DNA of 64,000 nt from Chromobacterium rhizoryzae (GCF_020544465.1 NZ_CP066126.1:1240001-1304000); one strand, 5' to 3'; shown: positions 15,451 through 24,560, counted from the stretch's first letter. Notes: a model not told the origin generated them from the letters alone. Numbers and translations are program-made.

Positions 15451-17799
15451 ATGAACAATATGAAAGTGATCCATAGACTGATCCTGGGCTTCGGTCTGCT
15501 GATCCTGTTGCTGGCGGTGGCGATGACGCTGGCGGTCAGACAGCTGCAGGGACTGGCCGATGATCTGGTCAATATTTCCGGCGTGCATATCCCGCAGGTC
15601 AGCGCCGCGCACAAGATCGCCGCCAATGTCGACCTGGCGTCTCGGGACGTGCGTAATCTGCTGCTGAGCAAGGATGCCCAACTGATCAAGGAGTTCAATC
15701 AGCAGATCGACGAGAGCCTGGCCAATCTGACGCAGCGGATGACGGCTTTGGAGCCGAATGTCGGCAGCGCCGGGCGGCCGCTTTTCGAGGCGATGCGCTC
15801 CGACGAGGCCAGTTTCCGCTCCGAGCTGAACGTGTTCCGGCGCATGCAGGCGCAGGGGCGCGATGTGCAGGCCCGCGATTATCTGTTCGTCACCCTGCGC
15901 GACACCCAGCTCAAATACATGGCTTCGATCGACCGCTACATCGCGTTTGAAGAGAACCTGATGCGCAAGGCGGGACAGGATGCCAGCGACAACTCCCGGC
16001 AGGCCTACAAACTGCTGTTCGCCTTTACGCTGCTGGCCCTGCTCATCGGCGTCGGCTTCGGCGTCTTCATCATCCGCTCGCTGATGCGCCAACTGGGCGG
16101 GGAGCCGGCGGAACTGGTCAAAGTGATGCGGGAGTTGACCGAAGGCCAGGTGCGCTCCGAAATCAAGGTCAAACCGGGCGACCAGCACAGCCTGTTCGCG
16201 TCGATGAGTTTGCTGGCCGAGAAGGCGATCGAGAACATCCGGGTGCGCAACGCGCTGGACAACGCCTCCACCAATGTGATGATCGCCGACAACGAGCGCA
16301 ACATCATCTACACCAATCACAGCGTGCTGGAGATGATGCGTCGCGCCGAGGCCGATCTGCGCCAGGCCTTGCCCAATTTCGACGCGCGCGCGATGCTGGG
16401 CGCCAATATGGATGTTTTCCACAGCAATCCGGCGCATCAGCGCGATCTGTTGGCCAATCTGAGCGCCACTTATCGCGCGCAGATCAATATAGGCACGCGC
16501 ATTTTCGGCCTGGTGGCCAATCCGGTGTTCGGCACCGACGGTTCCCGTTTGGGCACGGTGGTGGAATGGAAGGACCGCACCGGGGAGGTGGAGATAGAGA
16601 AAGAGGTGGCCAGCATCATCTCCGCCGCCGCGGCCGGCGATTTCGACCGGCGCATCAATCTGGAAGGCAAGGACGGCTTTTTCCGCCAGCTGGGCGAAAG
16701 CGTCAACCAATTGCTGGCGGTGACCAGCCAGGGCCTGGGCGATATCGCCACCGTGCTGGCGGCTCTGGCCAAGGGCGATCTCACCCATGCGATCAAGGGC
16801 GATTACCAGGGCTTGTTCAGCCAGTTGCAGAACGATACCAATACCACGGTGATGCGGCTGAAGGAAATCGTGTCCAACATCAAGGAGTCCACCGACGCGA
16901 TCAACACCGCCGCGCGCGAGATCGCCTCCGGCAACGCCAATCTGTCCAGCCGCACTGAGCAGCAAGCCGCCAGCCTGGAGGAAACCGCTTCCAGCATGGA
17001 GGAAATCACCAGCACGGTACGGCAGAACGCGGAGAACGCCAAGAAGGCCAATACGCTGGCCACCGGCGCCTCCGACATCGCCGCGCGCGGCGGCAAGGTG
17101 GTGGGCGACGTGGTGGCCACCATGAACGAGATCAACGACAGCGCGCGCAAGATCGTCGACATCATCAGCGTGATAGACGGCATCGCCTTTCAGACCAATA
17201 TCCTTGCGCTCAACGCCGCGGTGGAGGCGGCGCGGGCCGGCGAGCAAGGGCGCGGCTTCGCCGTGGTGGCCAGCGAGGTGCGCAATCTGGCGCAGCGCTC
17301 CGCCGCCGCCGCCAAGGAGATCAAGGGCTTGATCGGCAACTCGGTGGCCAAGGTCGAGTCCGGCTCCAAGCTGGTGGACGAGGCCGGCAGCACCATGGAC
17401 GAGATCGTGATCTCCATCCGCCGCGTCGCCGACATCATGAGCGATATCTCCGCCGCGTCGATCGAGCAGAGCTCGGGCATTGAACAGGTCAATCTGGCGG
17501 TGACGCAGATGGACGAGAACACGCAGAAGAACGCCGCGCTGGTGGAACAGGCCGCGGCGGCGGCGGAGTCGCTGGAAGAGCAGGCGCGCTATCTGGACGA
17601 CGCGGTGCAGGTGTTCAAGTTGGGAGAACATGGCCCGCGTCTGCGGCAAGCGCCAGCGCGCGTCGCGTCGGCGGCGGAGCCGGCCGCCCATGCCGGCGGC
17701 GTCAATCCGGCGCCGGCTAAGCCGGCGGGCAAGATCGTGGTGCCGGCGCGGCTGCATCCGCAGGTGGACCTGAGCGACGGCGAGTGGGAGGAGTTTTGA
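15451..17799 (+). CDS. Methyl-accepting chemotaxis protein with PAS domain and CheR-tethering tail
   Basis: A 782-residue inner-membrane receptor. TM1 spans about 10-28; a four-helix-bundle periplasmic domain follows to about 185, then TM2 at about 187-207. Beyond TM2 come a helical region, a PAS domain (about 265-385), HAMP-like segments (DFDRRINLEGKDGFF; GDLTHAIKGDY) and the signalling hairpin, whose tip contains FQTNILALNAAVEAARAG. The last five residues are EWEEF, fitting the xWxxF pentapeptide that tethers CheR. cheR is the next gene. The ligand cannot be told from sequence. The order cheA-cheW-mcp-cheR supports a dedicated signalling unit. Confidence 0.93.
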   Translation: MNNMKVIHRLILGFGLLILLLAVAMTLAVRQLQGLADDLVNISGVHIPQVSAAHKIAANVDLASRDVRNLLLSKDAQLIKEFNQQIDESLANLTQRMTALEPNVGSAGRPLFEAMRSDEASFRSELNVFRRMQAQGRDVQARDYLFVTLRDTQLKYMASIDRYIAFEENLMRKAGQDASDNSRQAYKLLFAFTLLALLIGVGFGVFIIRSLMRQLGGEPAELVKVMRELTEGQVRSEIKVKPGDQHSLFASMSLLAEKAIENIRVRNALDNASTNVMIADNERNIIYTNHSVLEMMRRAEADLRQALPNFDARAMLGANMDVFHSNPAHQRDLLANLSATYRAQINIGTRIFGLVANPVFGTDGSRLGTVVEWKDRTGEVEIEKEVASIISAAAAGDFDRRINLEGKDGFFRQLGESVNQLLAVTSQGLGDIATVLAALAKGDLTHAIKGDYQGLFSQLQNDTNTTVMRLKEIVSNIKESTDAINTAAREIASGNANLSSRTEQQAASLEETASSMEEITSTVRQNAENAKKANTLATGASDIAARGGKVVGDVVATMNEINDSARKIVDIISVIDGIAFQTNILALNAAVEAARAGEQGRGFAVVASEVRNLAQRSAAAAKEIKGLIGNSVAKVESGSKLVDEAGSTMDEIVISIRRVADIMSDISAASIEQSSGIEQVNLAVTQMDENTQKNAALVEQAAAAAESLEEQARYLDDAVQVFKLGEHGPRLRQAPARVASAAEPAAHAGGVNPAPAKPAGKIVVPARLHPQVDLSDGEWEEF

Positions 17800-17819
17800 G
17801 GCACAGGTCCGGAGGGGCC

Positions 17820-18653
17820 GTGTTGGCGGGCTTGGAATTGGACATCACGTTCACGCCCGAGGATTTTCGCCGCATCCGCGACATGGTGTACCAGCGGGTC
17901 GGCATCGCCCTCAACGACAGCAAGACGCATATGGCCTACGCGCGCTTGGCCAAGCGGGTGCGGGCTTTGAGCCTGAAAAGCTTCGCCGAGTATCTGGACC
18001 GCTTGGATCAGGACGCCTTGTCGGAGGAATGGCAGAATTTCATCAACGCGCTGACCACCAATCTGACCTCGTTTTTTCGGGAGCCGCATCATTTCGACAT
18101 GCTGCGCGCCCACGCCGAGCGCTGGCGCAAGCGCGGCCGGCCGTACCGGGTCTGGAGCGCGGCGTCCTCGACCGGCGAGGAGCCTTACTCCATCGCCATC
18201 ACCATGGCGGAGTTGACGGAGAGCTTGCGGCCCTTCCCCTGCGAGTTGCTGGCGTCCGACATCGATACCCATGTGCTGCAACAGGCGATGCGCGGCGTGT
18301 ATCTGCGCGAGCGCGTCAGCCAGTTGCCGGAGCCGCAGTTGCGCCGTTTTTTCGACAAGGGCGTAGGCGCCAATGAGGGCAAGGTGCGCCTGAAGAAACG
18401 CGTGCGCGAGGCGATGACGTTTTTCCAGATGAATCTGGTGGCGGAGGAATGGCCGCCGCTGGGGGAGTTCGACGTCATTTTCTGTCGCAATGTGCTGATC
18501 TATTTTGATAAGCCGACGCAGGCGGCCATACTCAATCATATGGCGCGGCATCTGGCTCCGGACGGGCTGCTGCTGCTGGGGCATTCGGAAAACATCCTGC
18601 ACCTGAGCGACGCCTTCGTCCCCTGCGGCAAGACCAGCTACCGGCTGGCCTGA
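17820..18653 (+). CDS. cheR: Chemotaxis protein methyltransferase CheR
   Basis: A protein of about 277 residues that methylates receptor glutamates using S-adenosylmethionine. A helical N-terminal domain (FTPEDFRRIRDMVYQRVGI) precedes the SAM fold, with WSAASSTGEEPYSIA as the SAM loop. FDVIFCRNVLIYF and LLLLGHSENI are also typical. GGAGG at 17811-17815 points to GTG 17820 or TTG 17823 as start; I use 17820. The gene starts 20 bp after the receptor, whose tail should dock it. cheB lies 75 bp downstream. Confidence 0.93.
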   Translation: MLAGLELDITFTPEDFRRIRDMVYQRVGIALNDSKTHMAYARLAKRVRALSLKSFAEYLDRLDQDALSEEWQNFINALTTNLTSFFREPHHFDMLRAHAERWRKRGRPYRVWSAASSTGEEPYSIAITMAELTESLRPFPCELLASDIDTHVLQQAMRGVYLRERVSQLPEPQLRRFFDKGVGANEGKVRLKKRVREAMTFFQMNLVAEEWPPLGEFDVIFCRNVLIYFDKPTQAAILNHMARHLAPDGLLLLGHSENILHLSDAFVPCGKTSYRLA

Positions 18654-18728
18654 TCAGGCGTTCCGTGCGTCCGGCCGTCGCGCTGCGGCGCGAGTTTATG
18701 AGCCTTGTTTATCGATCCGGGAGCGTGG

Positions 18729-19802
18729 ATGGCGCTGGAAAAAAAAATTCGGGTAATCGTGGTGGACGACTCGGCCCTGATCCGCAATCTGCTGACCTCC
18801 ATCATCGACGAAGCGCCGGACATGGAAGTGGTGGCCACCGCCTCCGATCCGCTGATCGCGCGCGAGCGCATCCGCGCGCTGGATCCGGACGTAATCACGC
18901 TGGACGTTGAAATGCCGCGGATGGACGGCCTGGAGTTCCTGCGCCGGCTGATGCGGCTGCGGCCGACGCCGGTGCTGATGATCTCCTCGCTGACGCAGCA
19001 GGGTTCGGAGGCGACGCTGACGGCGCTGGAGCTGGGCGCCATCGACTTTCTGTCCAAGCCGGCGCACGATATCGCCAGGCGCATGGGCGATTACGCCGAT
19101 GAGATCCGGGACAAGATACGGGCCGCGGCCGCGGCCAGGGTCCGGGCGCCGCATCGTTTTCACCGCCCGGCTGATGTTCCGCCGCCGGCGCCGCTCTTGG
19201 GCGCCGGCGCGCAGCAGGCGATGTTGTTCATCGGCGCCTCCACCGGCGGCACCGAGGCGATCCGCGCGCTGCTGAGCGGCCTGCCCGCGACATGCCCGCC
19301 CATCTTGGTAGTTCAACATATGCCCGAGCATTTCACCGCCAGCTTCGCCGCGCGCTTGAACGCCAGCTGTCCGATGCGGGTGAAGGAGGCGGAGGCGGGC
19401 GAGCCGGTGCGGCAGGGCGTGGCCTATATCGCGCCGGGCGATTGGCATATGCGGGTGCAGGCCGCCGCGGACGGTTTTCGCATCGAATTGGATCAGAGCG
19501 ACAAGGTGAACCGGCACCGGCCGTCGGTGGACGCGCTGTTCGACTCCGCCGCGCGCTGCCTGGGCAAGCGCGCCATCGGCGTGATCCTGACCGGCATGGG
19601 GCGGGACGGCGCGGACGGCCTGCGCAGGATGCGCGACGCCGGCGCGGTCACCTTCGGTCAGAACGAGGCCAGTTGCGTGGTGTACGGCATGCCGCGGGAA
19701 GCGATGAAGGCCGGCGGCGTGCAACAGGAGTGGCCGCTGGACGCGCTGCCCTCCAAAATCATGGCCTGCCTGTACGGCAAGGCGGAAAAGGCGATGTTAT
19801 GA
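18729..19802 (+). CDS. cheB: Chemotaxis protein-glutamate methylesterase/deamidase CheB
   Basis: A 357-residue protein with an N-terminal receiver (VVDDSALIRNLL, phospho-Asp in LDVEMPRMDG, Lys in FLSKPAHD) and a C-terminal esterase. The esterase triad is the Ser in GASTGGTEAI, the His in QHMPEHF and the Asp in TGMGRDGADG. It removes methyl groups from receptor glutamates. The ATG at 18729 has GGGAG 5 bp upstream; an in-frame upstream start would add eight unsupported residues. The stop overlaps the cheD start (ATGA), so cheB and cheD are translationally coupled. Confidence 0.95.
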   Translation: MALEKKIRVIVVDDSALIRNLLTSIIDEAPDMEVVATASDPLIARERIRALDPDVITLDVEMPRMDGLEFLRRLMRLRPTPVLMISSLTQQGSEATLTALELGAIDFLSKPAHDIARRMGDYADEIRDKIRAAAAARVRAPHRFHRPADVPPPAPLLGAGAQQAMLFIGASTGGTEAIRALLSGLPATCPPILVVQHMPEHFTASFAARLNASCPMRVKEAEAGEPVRQGVAYIAPGDWHMRVQAAADGFRIELDQSDKVNRHRPSVDALFDSAARCLGKRAIGVILTGMGRDGADGLRRMRDAGAVTFGQNEASCVVYGMPREAMKAGGVQQEWPLDALPSKIMACLYGKAEKAML

Positions 19803-20407
19803 AGAACGGCGCGGTGCATTTCAGCAGCCATTCGTATTTCGACAAGCATTTTCAAAGCCAGGCGGTGAAGGTGTTTCCCGGCGGCTTCTACGTCACCGGC
19901 CAGCCGCAGCTGCTGGTGACCTTGCTGGGCTCCTGCGTGGCCGTATGCATGCTGGACCGGACAGCCAATGTGGCCGGCATGAACCATTTCCTGTTGCCCG
20001 AGGGCAGCATCGAGGTGGGCGAGGGCGCGTCCGCCGCCCGTTTCGGCGTGCACGCGATGGAGTTGATGATTACCGAAATGCAGAAACTGGGCGCGATGCG
20101 CCATCGGATGGAAGCCAAGGTCTTCGGCGGCGGCAATGTGCTGGAGGGCATGTCGGTGATGAACGTGGGCGAGCGCAATCGCCGCTTCATCCACGGCTAC
20201 CTGGATGCGGAAAGGATTCCCATTCTGGCCGAGGACCTGTTGGGCGACTGCGCGCGCAAAGTGTATTTCTTCACCGACAGCGGCAAGGTGCTGGTCAAGA
20301 AGCTCAAGCGCAGCCGCAGCCTGATCAGCGAGGAGACCCGCTATCGTCAGCAGGTGATGCAGCCGGAGGTGGCCGGCAAGTCCGGCGATATCGAGCTGTT
20401 TATCTGA
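19799..20407 (+). CDS. cheD: Chemoreceptor glutamine deamidase CheD
   Basis: A 202-residue enzyme that converts receptor glutamines to glutamates. The catalytic Cys lies in LLGSCVAVCMLD and the His in GMNHFLLPEG. Further support comes from AKVFGGGNVLEGM, also conserved in CheD. It overlaps cheB by 4 bp and is the last gene of the plus-strand chemotaxis operon. A long palindrome follows at 20474. It completes a CheR/CheB/CheD adaptation set that the minus-strand unit lacks. Confidence 0.94.
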   Translation: MKNGAVHFSSHSYFDKHFQSQAVKVFPGGFYVTGQPQLLVTLLGSCVAVCMLDRTANVAGMNHFLLPEGSIEVGEGASAARFGVHAMELMITEMQKLGAMRHRMEAKVFGGGNVLEGMSVMNVGERNRRFIHGYLDAERIPILAEDLLGDCARKVYFFTDSGKVLVKKLKRSRSLISEETRYRQQVMQPEVAGKSGDIELFI

Positions 20408-20473
20408 TGCGGCTCAACGTCCGCCGCGCGTCGTGAGACGCAATGCGCTTACCTTCCTCGTTTCCTAGCGTTT

Positions 20474-20504
20474 CGCCCGGTCTCGCGTTTCGCGAGACCG
20501 GGCG
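20474..20504. terminator. Palindromic hairpin between convergent cheD and fdxA
   Basis: A perfect 14-bp stem, CGCCCGGTCTCGCG (20474-20487) with its complement (20491-20504), around a 3-nt loop. No long T-run follows on either strand, so it may act as a bidirectional terminator or 3'-end stabiliser. It lies 66 bp after the cheD stop and 6 bp from the fdxA stop. Confidence 0.6.
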
Positions 20505-20510
20505 AGCTTC

Positions 20511-20834
20511 TCAGCGCTCCAGGTGTTGCAGCTTGCCTTCGACCTCCGCCCAGTCCTCATGGTCCGGCAGCGGGTCCTTCTTCTCCGTGATGGTGGGCCA
20601 GAGCCTGGACAATTCGGCGTTGAGCGCGACGAAACCCTCTTGTCCCGGCGGAACGTCGTCTTCCGCGTAGATCGCGTTCACCGGGCATTCCGCCACGCAT
20701 AGCGTGCAATCGATGCATTCCTCGGGGTCGATCGCCAGAAAATTGGGGCCTTCGTGAAAGCAGTCCACCGGGCAGACATCGACGCAATCGGTGTATTTGC
20801 ATTTGATGCAGGCATCGGTTACAACGTAGGCCAT
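20511..20834 (-). CDS. fdxA: Seven-iron ferredoxin FdxA
   Basis: A 107-residue electron carrier with one 3Fe-4S and one 4Fe-4S cluster. The N-terminal ligand run is CIKCKYTDCVDVCPVDCF and the second CIDCTLCVAECP. The long acidic C-terminal tail matches Azotobacter FdI-type ferredoxins. It is a single-gene unit, divergent from gluQ across about 137 bp. The electron donor and acceptor cannot be told from context. Confidence 0.94.
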   Translation of the reverse strand: MAYVVTDACIKCKYTDCVDVCPVDCFHEGPNFLAIDPEECIDCTLCVAECPVNAIYAEDDVPPGQEGFVALNAELSRLWPTITEKKDPLPDHEDWAEVEGKLQHLER

Positions 20835-20971
20835 GTTCAGCTCCTTGGTCGTCGAAAGCCGGCCGGCGCCGTTTGGCGCGGCGGCGGGGCGATGATTCGA
20901 GCGTATCAGTCAACATTATTAGCCAGAAATTCCCTTCACAACGCATTGCCGCCGTAAATTTCCTATCCGTC

Positions 20972-21859
20972 ATGAACTCTTCTCGCTATCGCGGGCGTTT
21001 TGCCCCCAGTCCCACCGGCTTGCTGCACGCCGGCTCCTTGTGCACCGCCGTCGGCAGTTATCTGGAGGCGCGCGCGCGCGGCGGCGAGTGGCTGCTGCGG
21101 ATGGAGGATCTGGACCCGCCGCGCGAGGTGGCCGGGGCCGCCGACGCCATCCTGCGCACGCTGGACGCCTATGGCTTCGAATGGGACGGCGAAGTGGTGT
21201 ATCAAAGCCGTCGCCACGAGCTGTACCGTCAGGCGCTGGAGCAGTTGATCGCCTCCGGCCACGCCTATCCGTGCAATTGCACGCGCAAGGAGATCGCCAA
21301 GACCGCGCGGCGCGGCCTGGACGGCTACGTCTATCCCGGCCATTGCCGGCGGCGGCGTCCGGAAGAGGGCGGCCGCGCCTGGCGCTTGCGGGCGGCGCCC
21401 GGCGACACCGTGGTGGCGGACCGCCTGCAAGGGCCCTACCGTCAGAATCTGACGGCCGACATCGGCGATTTCGTCTTGCTGCGCGCGGACGGCTTTTGGG
21501 CCTATCAATTGGCCGTGGTGGTGGACGACGCGGAGCAAGGGGTGAACGATGTGGTGCGCGGCGCCGACCTGCTGGTGTCCACGCCGCGTCAAGTGGCGGT
21601 GCAGCAGGCGCTGGGCGTGGCGACGCCGGGTTATTGTCATCTGCCGGTGCTGGTCAACGCCGCGGGGGAGAAGCTGTCCAAGCAGACGCTGGCGCCGGCG
21701 GTGGCGGCCGAGGACGCCGCAGCGGCCTTGCGCCTGGCCTTAAGCCGCCTGGGGCATGTTCCGCCGGAGGAGTGCGGCGGCCTGGCCGAGTTGTGGCAGT
21801 GGGCGCGAGCGCATTGGTCGCTGGCGCGCGTGCCGGTCGGACCGGTGCTTGCCGGCTGA
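20972..21859 (+). CDS. gluQ: Glutamyl-Q tRNA(Asp) synthetase
   Basis: A 295-residue truncated glutamyl-tRNA synthetase-like enzyme that attaches glutamate to queuosine in tRNA-Asp. The Rossmann catalytic core has the HIGH-like segment in RFAPSPTGLLHAGS and a KMSKS-like KLSKQ. The zinc site is CNC plus a later YPGHC cysteine. It lacks the anticodon-binding domain, as expected for this family (about 290-300 residues). An upstream in-frame start exists, but MNSSRYRGRFAPSPTG fits the family start. It is divergent from fdxA. Confidence 0.92.
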   Translation: MNSSRYRGRFAPSPTGLLHAGSLCTAVGSYLEARARGGEWLLRMEDLDPPREVAGAADAILRTLDAYGFEWDGEVVYQSRRHELYRQALEQLIASGHAYPCNCTRKEIAKTARRGLDGYVYPGHCRRRRPEEGGRAWRLRAAPGDTVVADRLQGPYRQNLTADIGDFVLLRADGFWAYQLAVVVDDAEQGVNDVVRGADLLVSTPRQVAVQQALGVATPGYCHLPVLVNAAGEKLSKQTLAPAVAAEDAAAALRLALSRLGHVPPEECGGLAELWQWARAHWSLARVPVGPVLAG

Positions 21860-22282
21860 ATTGCGCCGTTTTATGCCAAAATTATGCGTTTGACGTCTTT
21901 TTTTCCATCCCGGCTGGCCTATATTGGCATCTGCGCACGCGCTTGTTGCGCATCATCGGCCGCGGCAAGCGGGTCGCCATCGTCTTCTCCTTGATATGCG
22001 GAAAATGCGACATGTTTTTATGTCGAATTTGTGTTCTAATGCCGCCTTTTTTTCATGCGCGCGCACTGGCGCAAAGTCCCGCTTCAGTTGACTCCGGTCA
22101 AGCGGTTTGAAGAAAGCATGCCCAGCTTGCGGGCGAGGCCCTCTATCATGGGCGCTTTTTCAGCCGTATCAGTCTGAATGCGAACGGAACTGGCCAGGCC
22201 AATTCCGCCGGCGCCATCGCATGAACGTAAACATGCGCGCGCGGCGCGCCCGTCAATCGGCAGGCCCGATGGAGACCAAGCC
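21860..22282. other. Intergenic region gluQ to permease, no gene seen
   Basis: A stretch of 423 bp without a convincing gene. It holds a small inverted repeat, CGACAT (22008-22013) with ATGTCG (22020-22025), and several T-runs. I found no -35/-10 pair with good spacing. A minus-strand open stretch at 22084-22205 reads like protein but has no family I recognise. This region presumably holds the permease leader and promoter. Confidence 0.5.
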
Positions 22283-23623
22283 TTGAGCAATACCAATTTA
22301 GACAGCAAGACCAAGACCCGGGCGCTGGGCGTATGGATGTGCACCGCCTTGGTGGTGGGCAATATGATCGGCTCCGGCGTGTTCCTGCTGCCCGCGTCGC
22401 TGGCGCCGTTCGGCGGCGTGTCGATGATAGGCTGGCTGCTCACCGCCGCCGGCGCGATCTGCCTGGCCTTGGTGTTCGCCCGGCTGGCGGCCATCCTGCC
22501 CAAGGAAGGCGGGCCGTACGCCTATATTCACGAAGCCTTCGGCGGTTTCGCCGGCTTCTGGATCGCCTGGGGCTACTGGATTGCGCTGTGGGCCGGCAAT
22601 GCGGCCCTGGCGGTGGCCGCCACCAGCTATATGCAGGTATTCGTTCCGGCGCTGGGCCACAATAATGTGTTGGCCGGCGTGTTCGCCATCAGCCTGATCT
22701 GGATCGTCACCTGGATCAACAGCCGCGGCGCGCGCAGTTCCGGCCTGGTGGCGGTGACGACCACCTTGCTCAAGCTGTTGCCGCTGGCCGCCGTCACCTT
22801 CATCGGCTTTTTCCACATGCAGCCGGACAATATCGTGTTCAACCCTCACGACAAGCCGCTGCTCAGTTCGGTGTCCGCCACCATGGCGCTGACCTTGTGG
22901 GCCTTCCTGGGGCTGGAATCGGCGTCGGTGCCGGCAGGCGACGTGATCGAGCCGGAAAAAAACATTCCGCGCGCCACGGTGCTGGGCACTCTGATCGCCA
23001 CCGTGCTCTACATCCTGTCCACGGTGGCCTTGATGGGCTTGATGCCGCCGGCGATGCTGGCCGCCTCCCAGGCGCCCTTTGCCGACGCCGCCCGGCTGAT
23101 GTGGGGCGATTGGGGCTATTACCTGGTGGGTTTCGGCGCCATCGTGTCCTGCTTCGGCGCGCTCAACGGCTGGAGCCTGATGCAGGCGCACGTGCCGGCC
23201 GCGGCCGCGCACGACGGCCTGTTTCCCCGTCGTTTCGCCCAGATGAACCGCGAGGGCGTGCCCATTTTCGGCCTGCTGCTGTCCAGCGGGCTGGTGACGG
23301 TGCTGATGGCGATGAAGTACGCCGGCGGCGACGGCGGCGTCAAGATTTTCGAGTTCATCATTCTGCTGGCCACCGCCACCACTTTGCTGCCCTACGCTTT
23401 TTGCTCGATGGCCTTGCTCGCCATCATGCTGATGCGCCCTCAGCAGTTCCAGCGCAAGGACTTCCTGGCGCCGCTGTGCTTCGCCGGCGTGGGTTTCGCC
23501 TATTCGGTCTGGGCCTTGTACGGCTCCGGCGCCGACATCGTGATGTGGGGCATGATTCTGCTGCTGCTGGGCTTGCCGGTCTATGTCTGGCAGGTGAAGG
23601 AGCGTTACGCCGATCCTTCATGA
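22283..23623 (+). CDS. APC-family amino-acid antiporter (AdiC/PotE-like)
   Basis: A 446-residue inner-membrane transporter with about 12 hydrophobic segments. TM1 contains NMIGSGVFLLPASLAPFGG, the unwound GSG(V/I)F substrate-binding motif of APC transporters. AFLGLESASVPAGDVIEPEKNIPRAT is typical of the basic amino acid/polyamine antiporters (AdiC, PotE, ArcD-like). The exact substrate pair is not decided by sequence. The start is taken as TTG 22283 because GGAG (22271-22274) lies 8 bp upstream. Longer in-frame starts add a charged, unsupported extension. A terminator follows at 23646. No decarboxylase gene is adjacent. Confidence 0.85.
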   Translation: MSNTNLDSKTKTRALGVWMCTALVVGNMIGSGVFLLPASLAPFGGVSMIGWLLTAAGAICLALVFARLAAILPKEGGPYAYIHEAFGGFAGFWIAWGYWIALWAGNAALAVAATSYMQVFVPALGHNNVLAGVFAISLIWIVTWINSRGARSSGLVAVTTTLLKLLPLAAVTFIGFFHMQPDNIVFNPHDKPLLSSVSATMALTLWAFLGLESASVPAGDVIEPEKNIPRATVLGTLIATVLYILSTVALMGLMPPAMLAASQAPFADAARLMWGDWGYYLVGFGAIVSCFGALNGWSLMQAHVPAAAAHDGLFPRRFAQMNREGVPIFGLLLSSGLVTVLMAMKYAGGDGGVKIFEFIILLATATTLLPYAFCSMALLAIMLMRPQQFQRKDFLAPLCFAGVGFAYSVWALYGSGADIVMWGMILLLLGLPVYVWQVKERYADPS

Positions 23624-23646
23624 AGGAGAGGCGATGTCGGATCCCA

Positions 23647-23674
23647 AACGCGGCTCAAGCCGCGTTTTCTTTTT
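23647..23674 (+). terminator. Terminator of the permease gene
   Basis: AACGCGGCT (23647-23655) and AGCCGCGTT (23658-23666) form a hairpin followed by a T-rich tail (TTCTTTTT). It lies about 25 bp after the stop. Confidence 0.8.
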
Positions 23675-23764
23675 GCGCAAGCCTATCGTCATGAGTCAAC
23701 GGGCTTGCCTATGCCGCCGGCTGATGGCCTACTAGGGCGCTTTGCTTTCAGACCGGGAGTTGCC

Positions 23765-24517
23765 ATGAGGATAAGCGCCGCCGATCACGCGCTCGTCGCC
23801 ATCGATTTCACCTATCCGCTGCCGGACGCGCAGACGCTGGCGCGGATGCGGGCGGAGAACGCGCCCTGCGCGCTTGAGCGCGCGGACGGCCTGTTTCCGG
23901 AAAACAGCTATTACCGCGCCGGCCGCAAAGGCTGCGCCGAAGGCATGTCGGCGCGCTCCTTTGTCTCGCGCCGCTTGCGCGAGACGGCGGCGCGGCTGGC
24001 GCCGGAGTACGGTTTGCTGCTGTTCGACGCCTACCGCAGCCGCGAAACCCAGGCGGATCTGTTTCAGATGGTGCTGGACGATGTGCGCGCCGCGCACCCG
24101 GACTGGGACGCGGCGGCGGTGGAGCGGCAGGCGCGATTGTTCGCCGCCCACCCGGACGACACCGCCCGTTTCGCGGTGTTGCCGCACAATTCCGGCGGTG
24201 CCGTGGACCTGGCGATCTGCCGGATGGACACGGGCGAGATCTGCGATTTCGGCACGGCCTTCGATGCGGCGGAGCCGGCGTCGCGCACCGATTTCTTCGA
24301 AGCGCCGCATGATCCGGCCCTGGGTTTTTCCTCTGAGCGCTGGCTGACGGTGCGTCACAATCGCCGCGTCTTGTTCAATCTGATGAAGCAGGCCGGTTTC
24401 AGCAATTATGCCGAGGAATGGTGGCATTACGATCTGGGCGACTGCCTGTGGGGGCAGGCGCTGGGCGTGGATTGGATCTATCCGTCGATGGAGGCCGAGC
24501 CGGAGAGACCGGCCTGA
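23765..24517 (+). CDS. D-Ala-D-Ala dipeptidase, VanX/DdpX-like (M15D family)
   Basis: A 250-residue zinc peptidase. Zinc ligands and catalytic residues are visible: HNSGGAVD (SxHxxGxAxD-type motif, His about 141 and Asp about 148) and EEWWHYDLG (ExxWHxD-type, base Glu and third ligand His). FDAYRSRETQ supplies the conserved Arg. No signal peptide is apparent, so a cytoplasmic role in cell-wall D-Ala-D-Ala recycling, as for DdpX, is likelier than vancomycin resistance. No vanH or vanA-like genes are nearby. GGGAG precedes the ATG by about 6 bp. It is convergent with the DHA kinase gene. Confidence 0.87.
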   Translation: MRISAADHALVAIDFTYPLPDAQTLARMRAENAPCALERADGLFPENSYYRAGRKGCAEGMSARSFVSRRLRETAARLAPEYGLLLFDAYRSRETQADLFQMVLDDVRAAHPDWDAAAVERQARLFAAHPDDTARFAVLPHNSGGAVDLAICRMDTGEICDFGTAFDAAEPASRTDFFEAPHDPALGFSSERWLTVRHNRRVLFNLMKQAGFSNYAEEWWHYDLGDCLWGQALGVDWIYPSMEAEPERPA

Positions 24518-24560
24518 TCGCCAGGGCCGCCGCGCGGGCGCGGCGGCCCATGGCCTGGCG

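Noticed and set aside
15358..17757. A long open frame antisense to the receptor gene
   Set aside because: Same codon-bias effect; the translation is low-complexity and the plus-strand receptor is certain.
22084..22205. A minus-strand open stretch ending LSSNRLTGVN that reads like a protein C-terminus
   Set aside because: No start or domain is recognisable and it runs into the antisense of the permease gene; at most a gene remnant.
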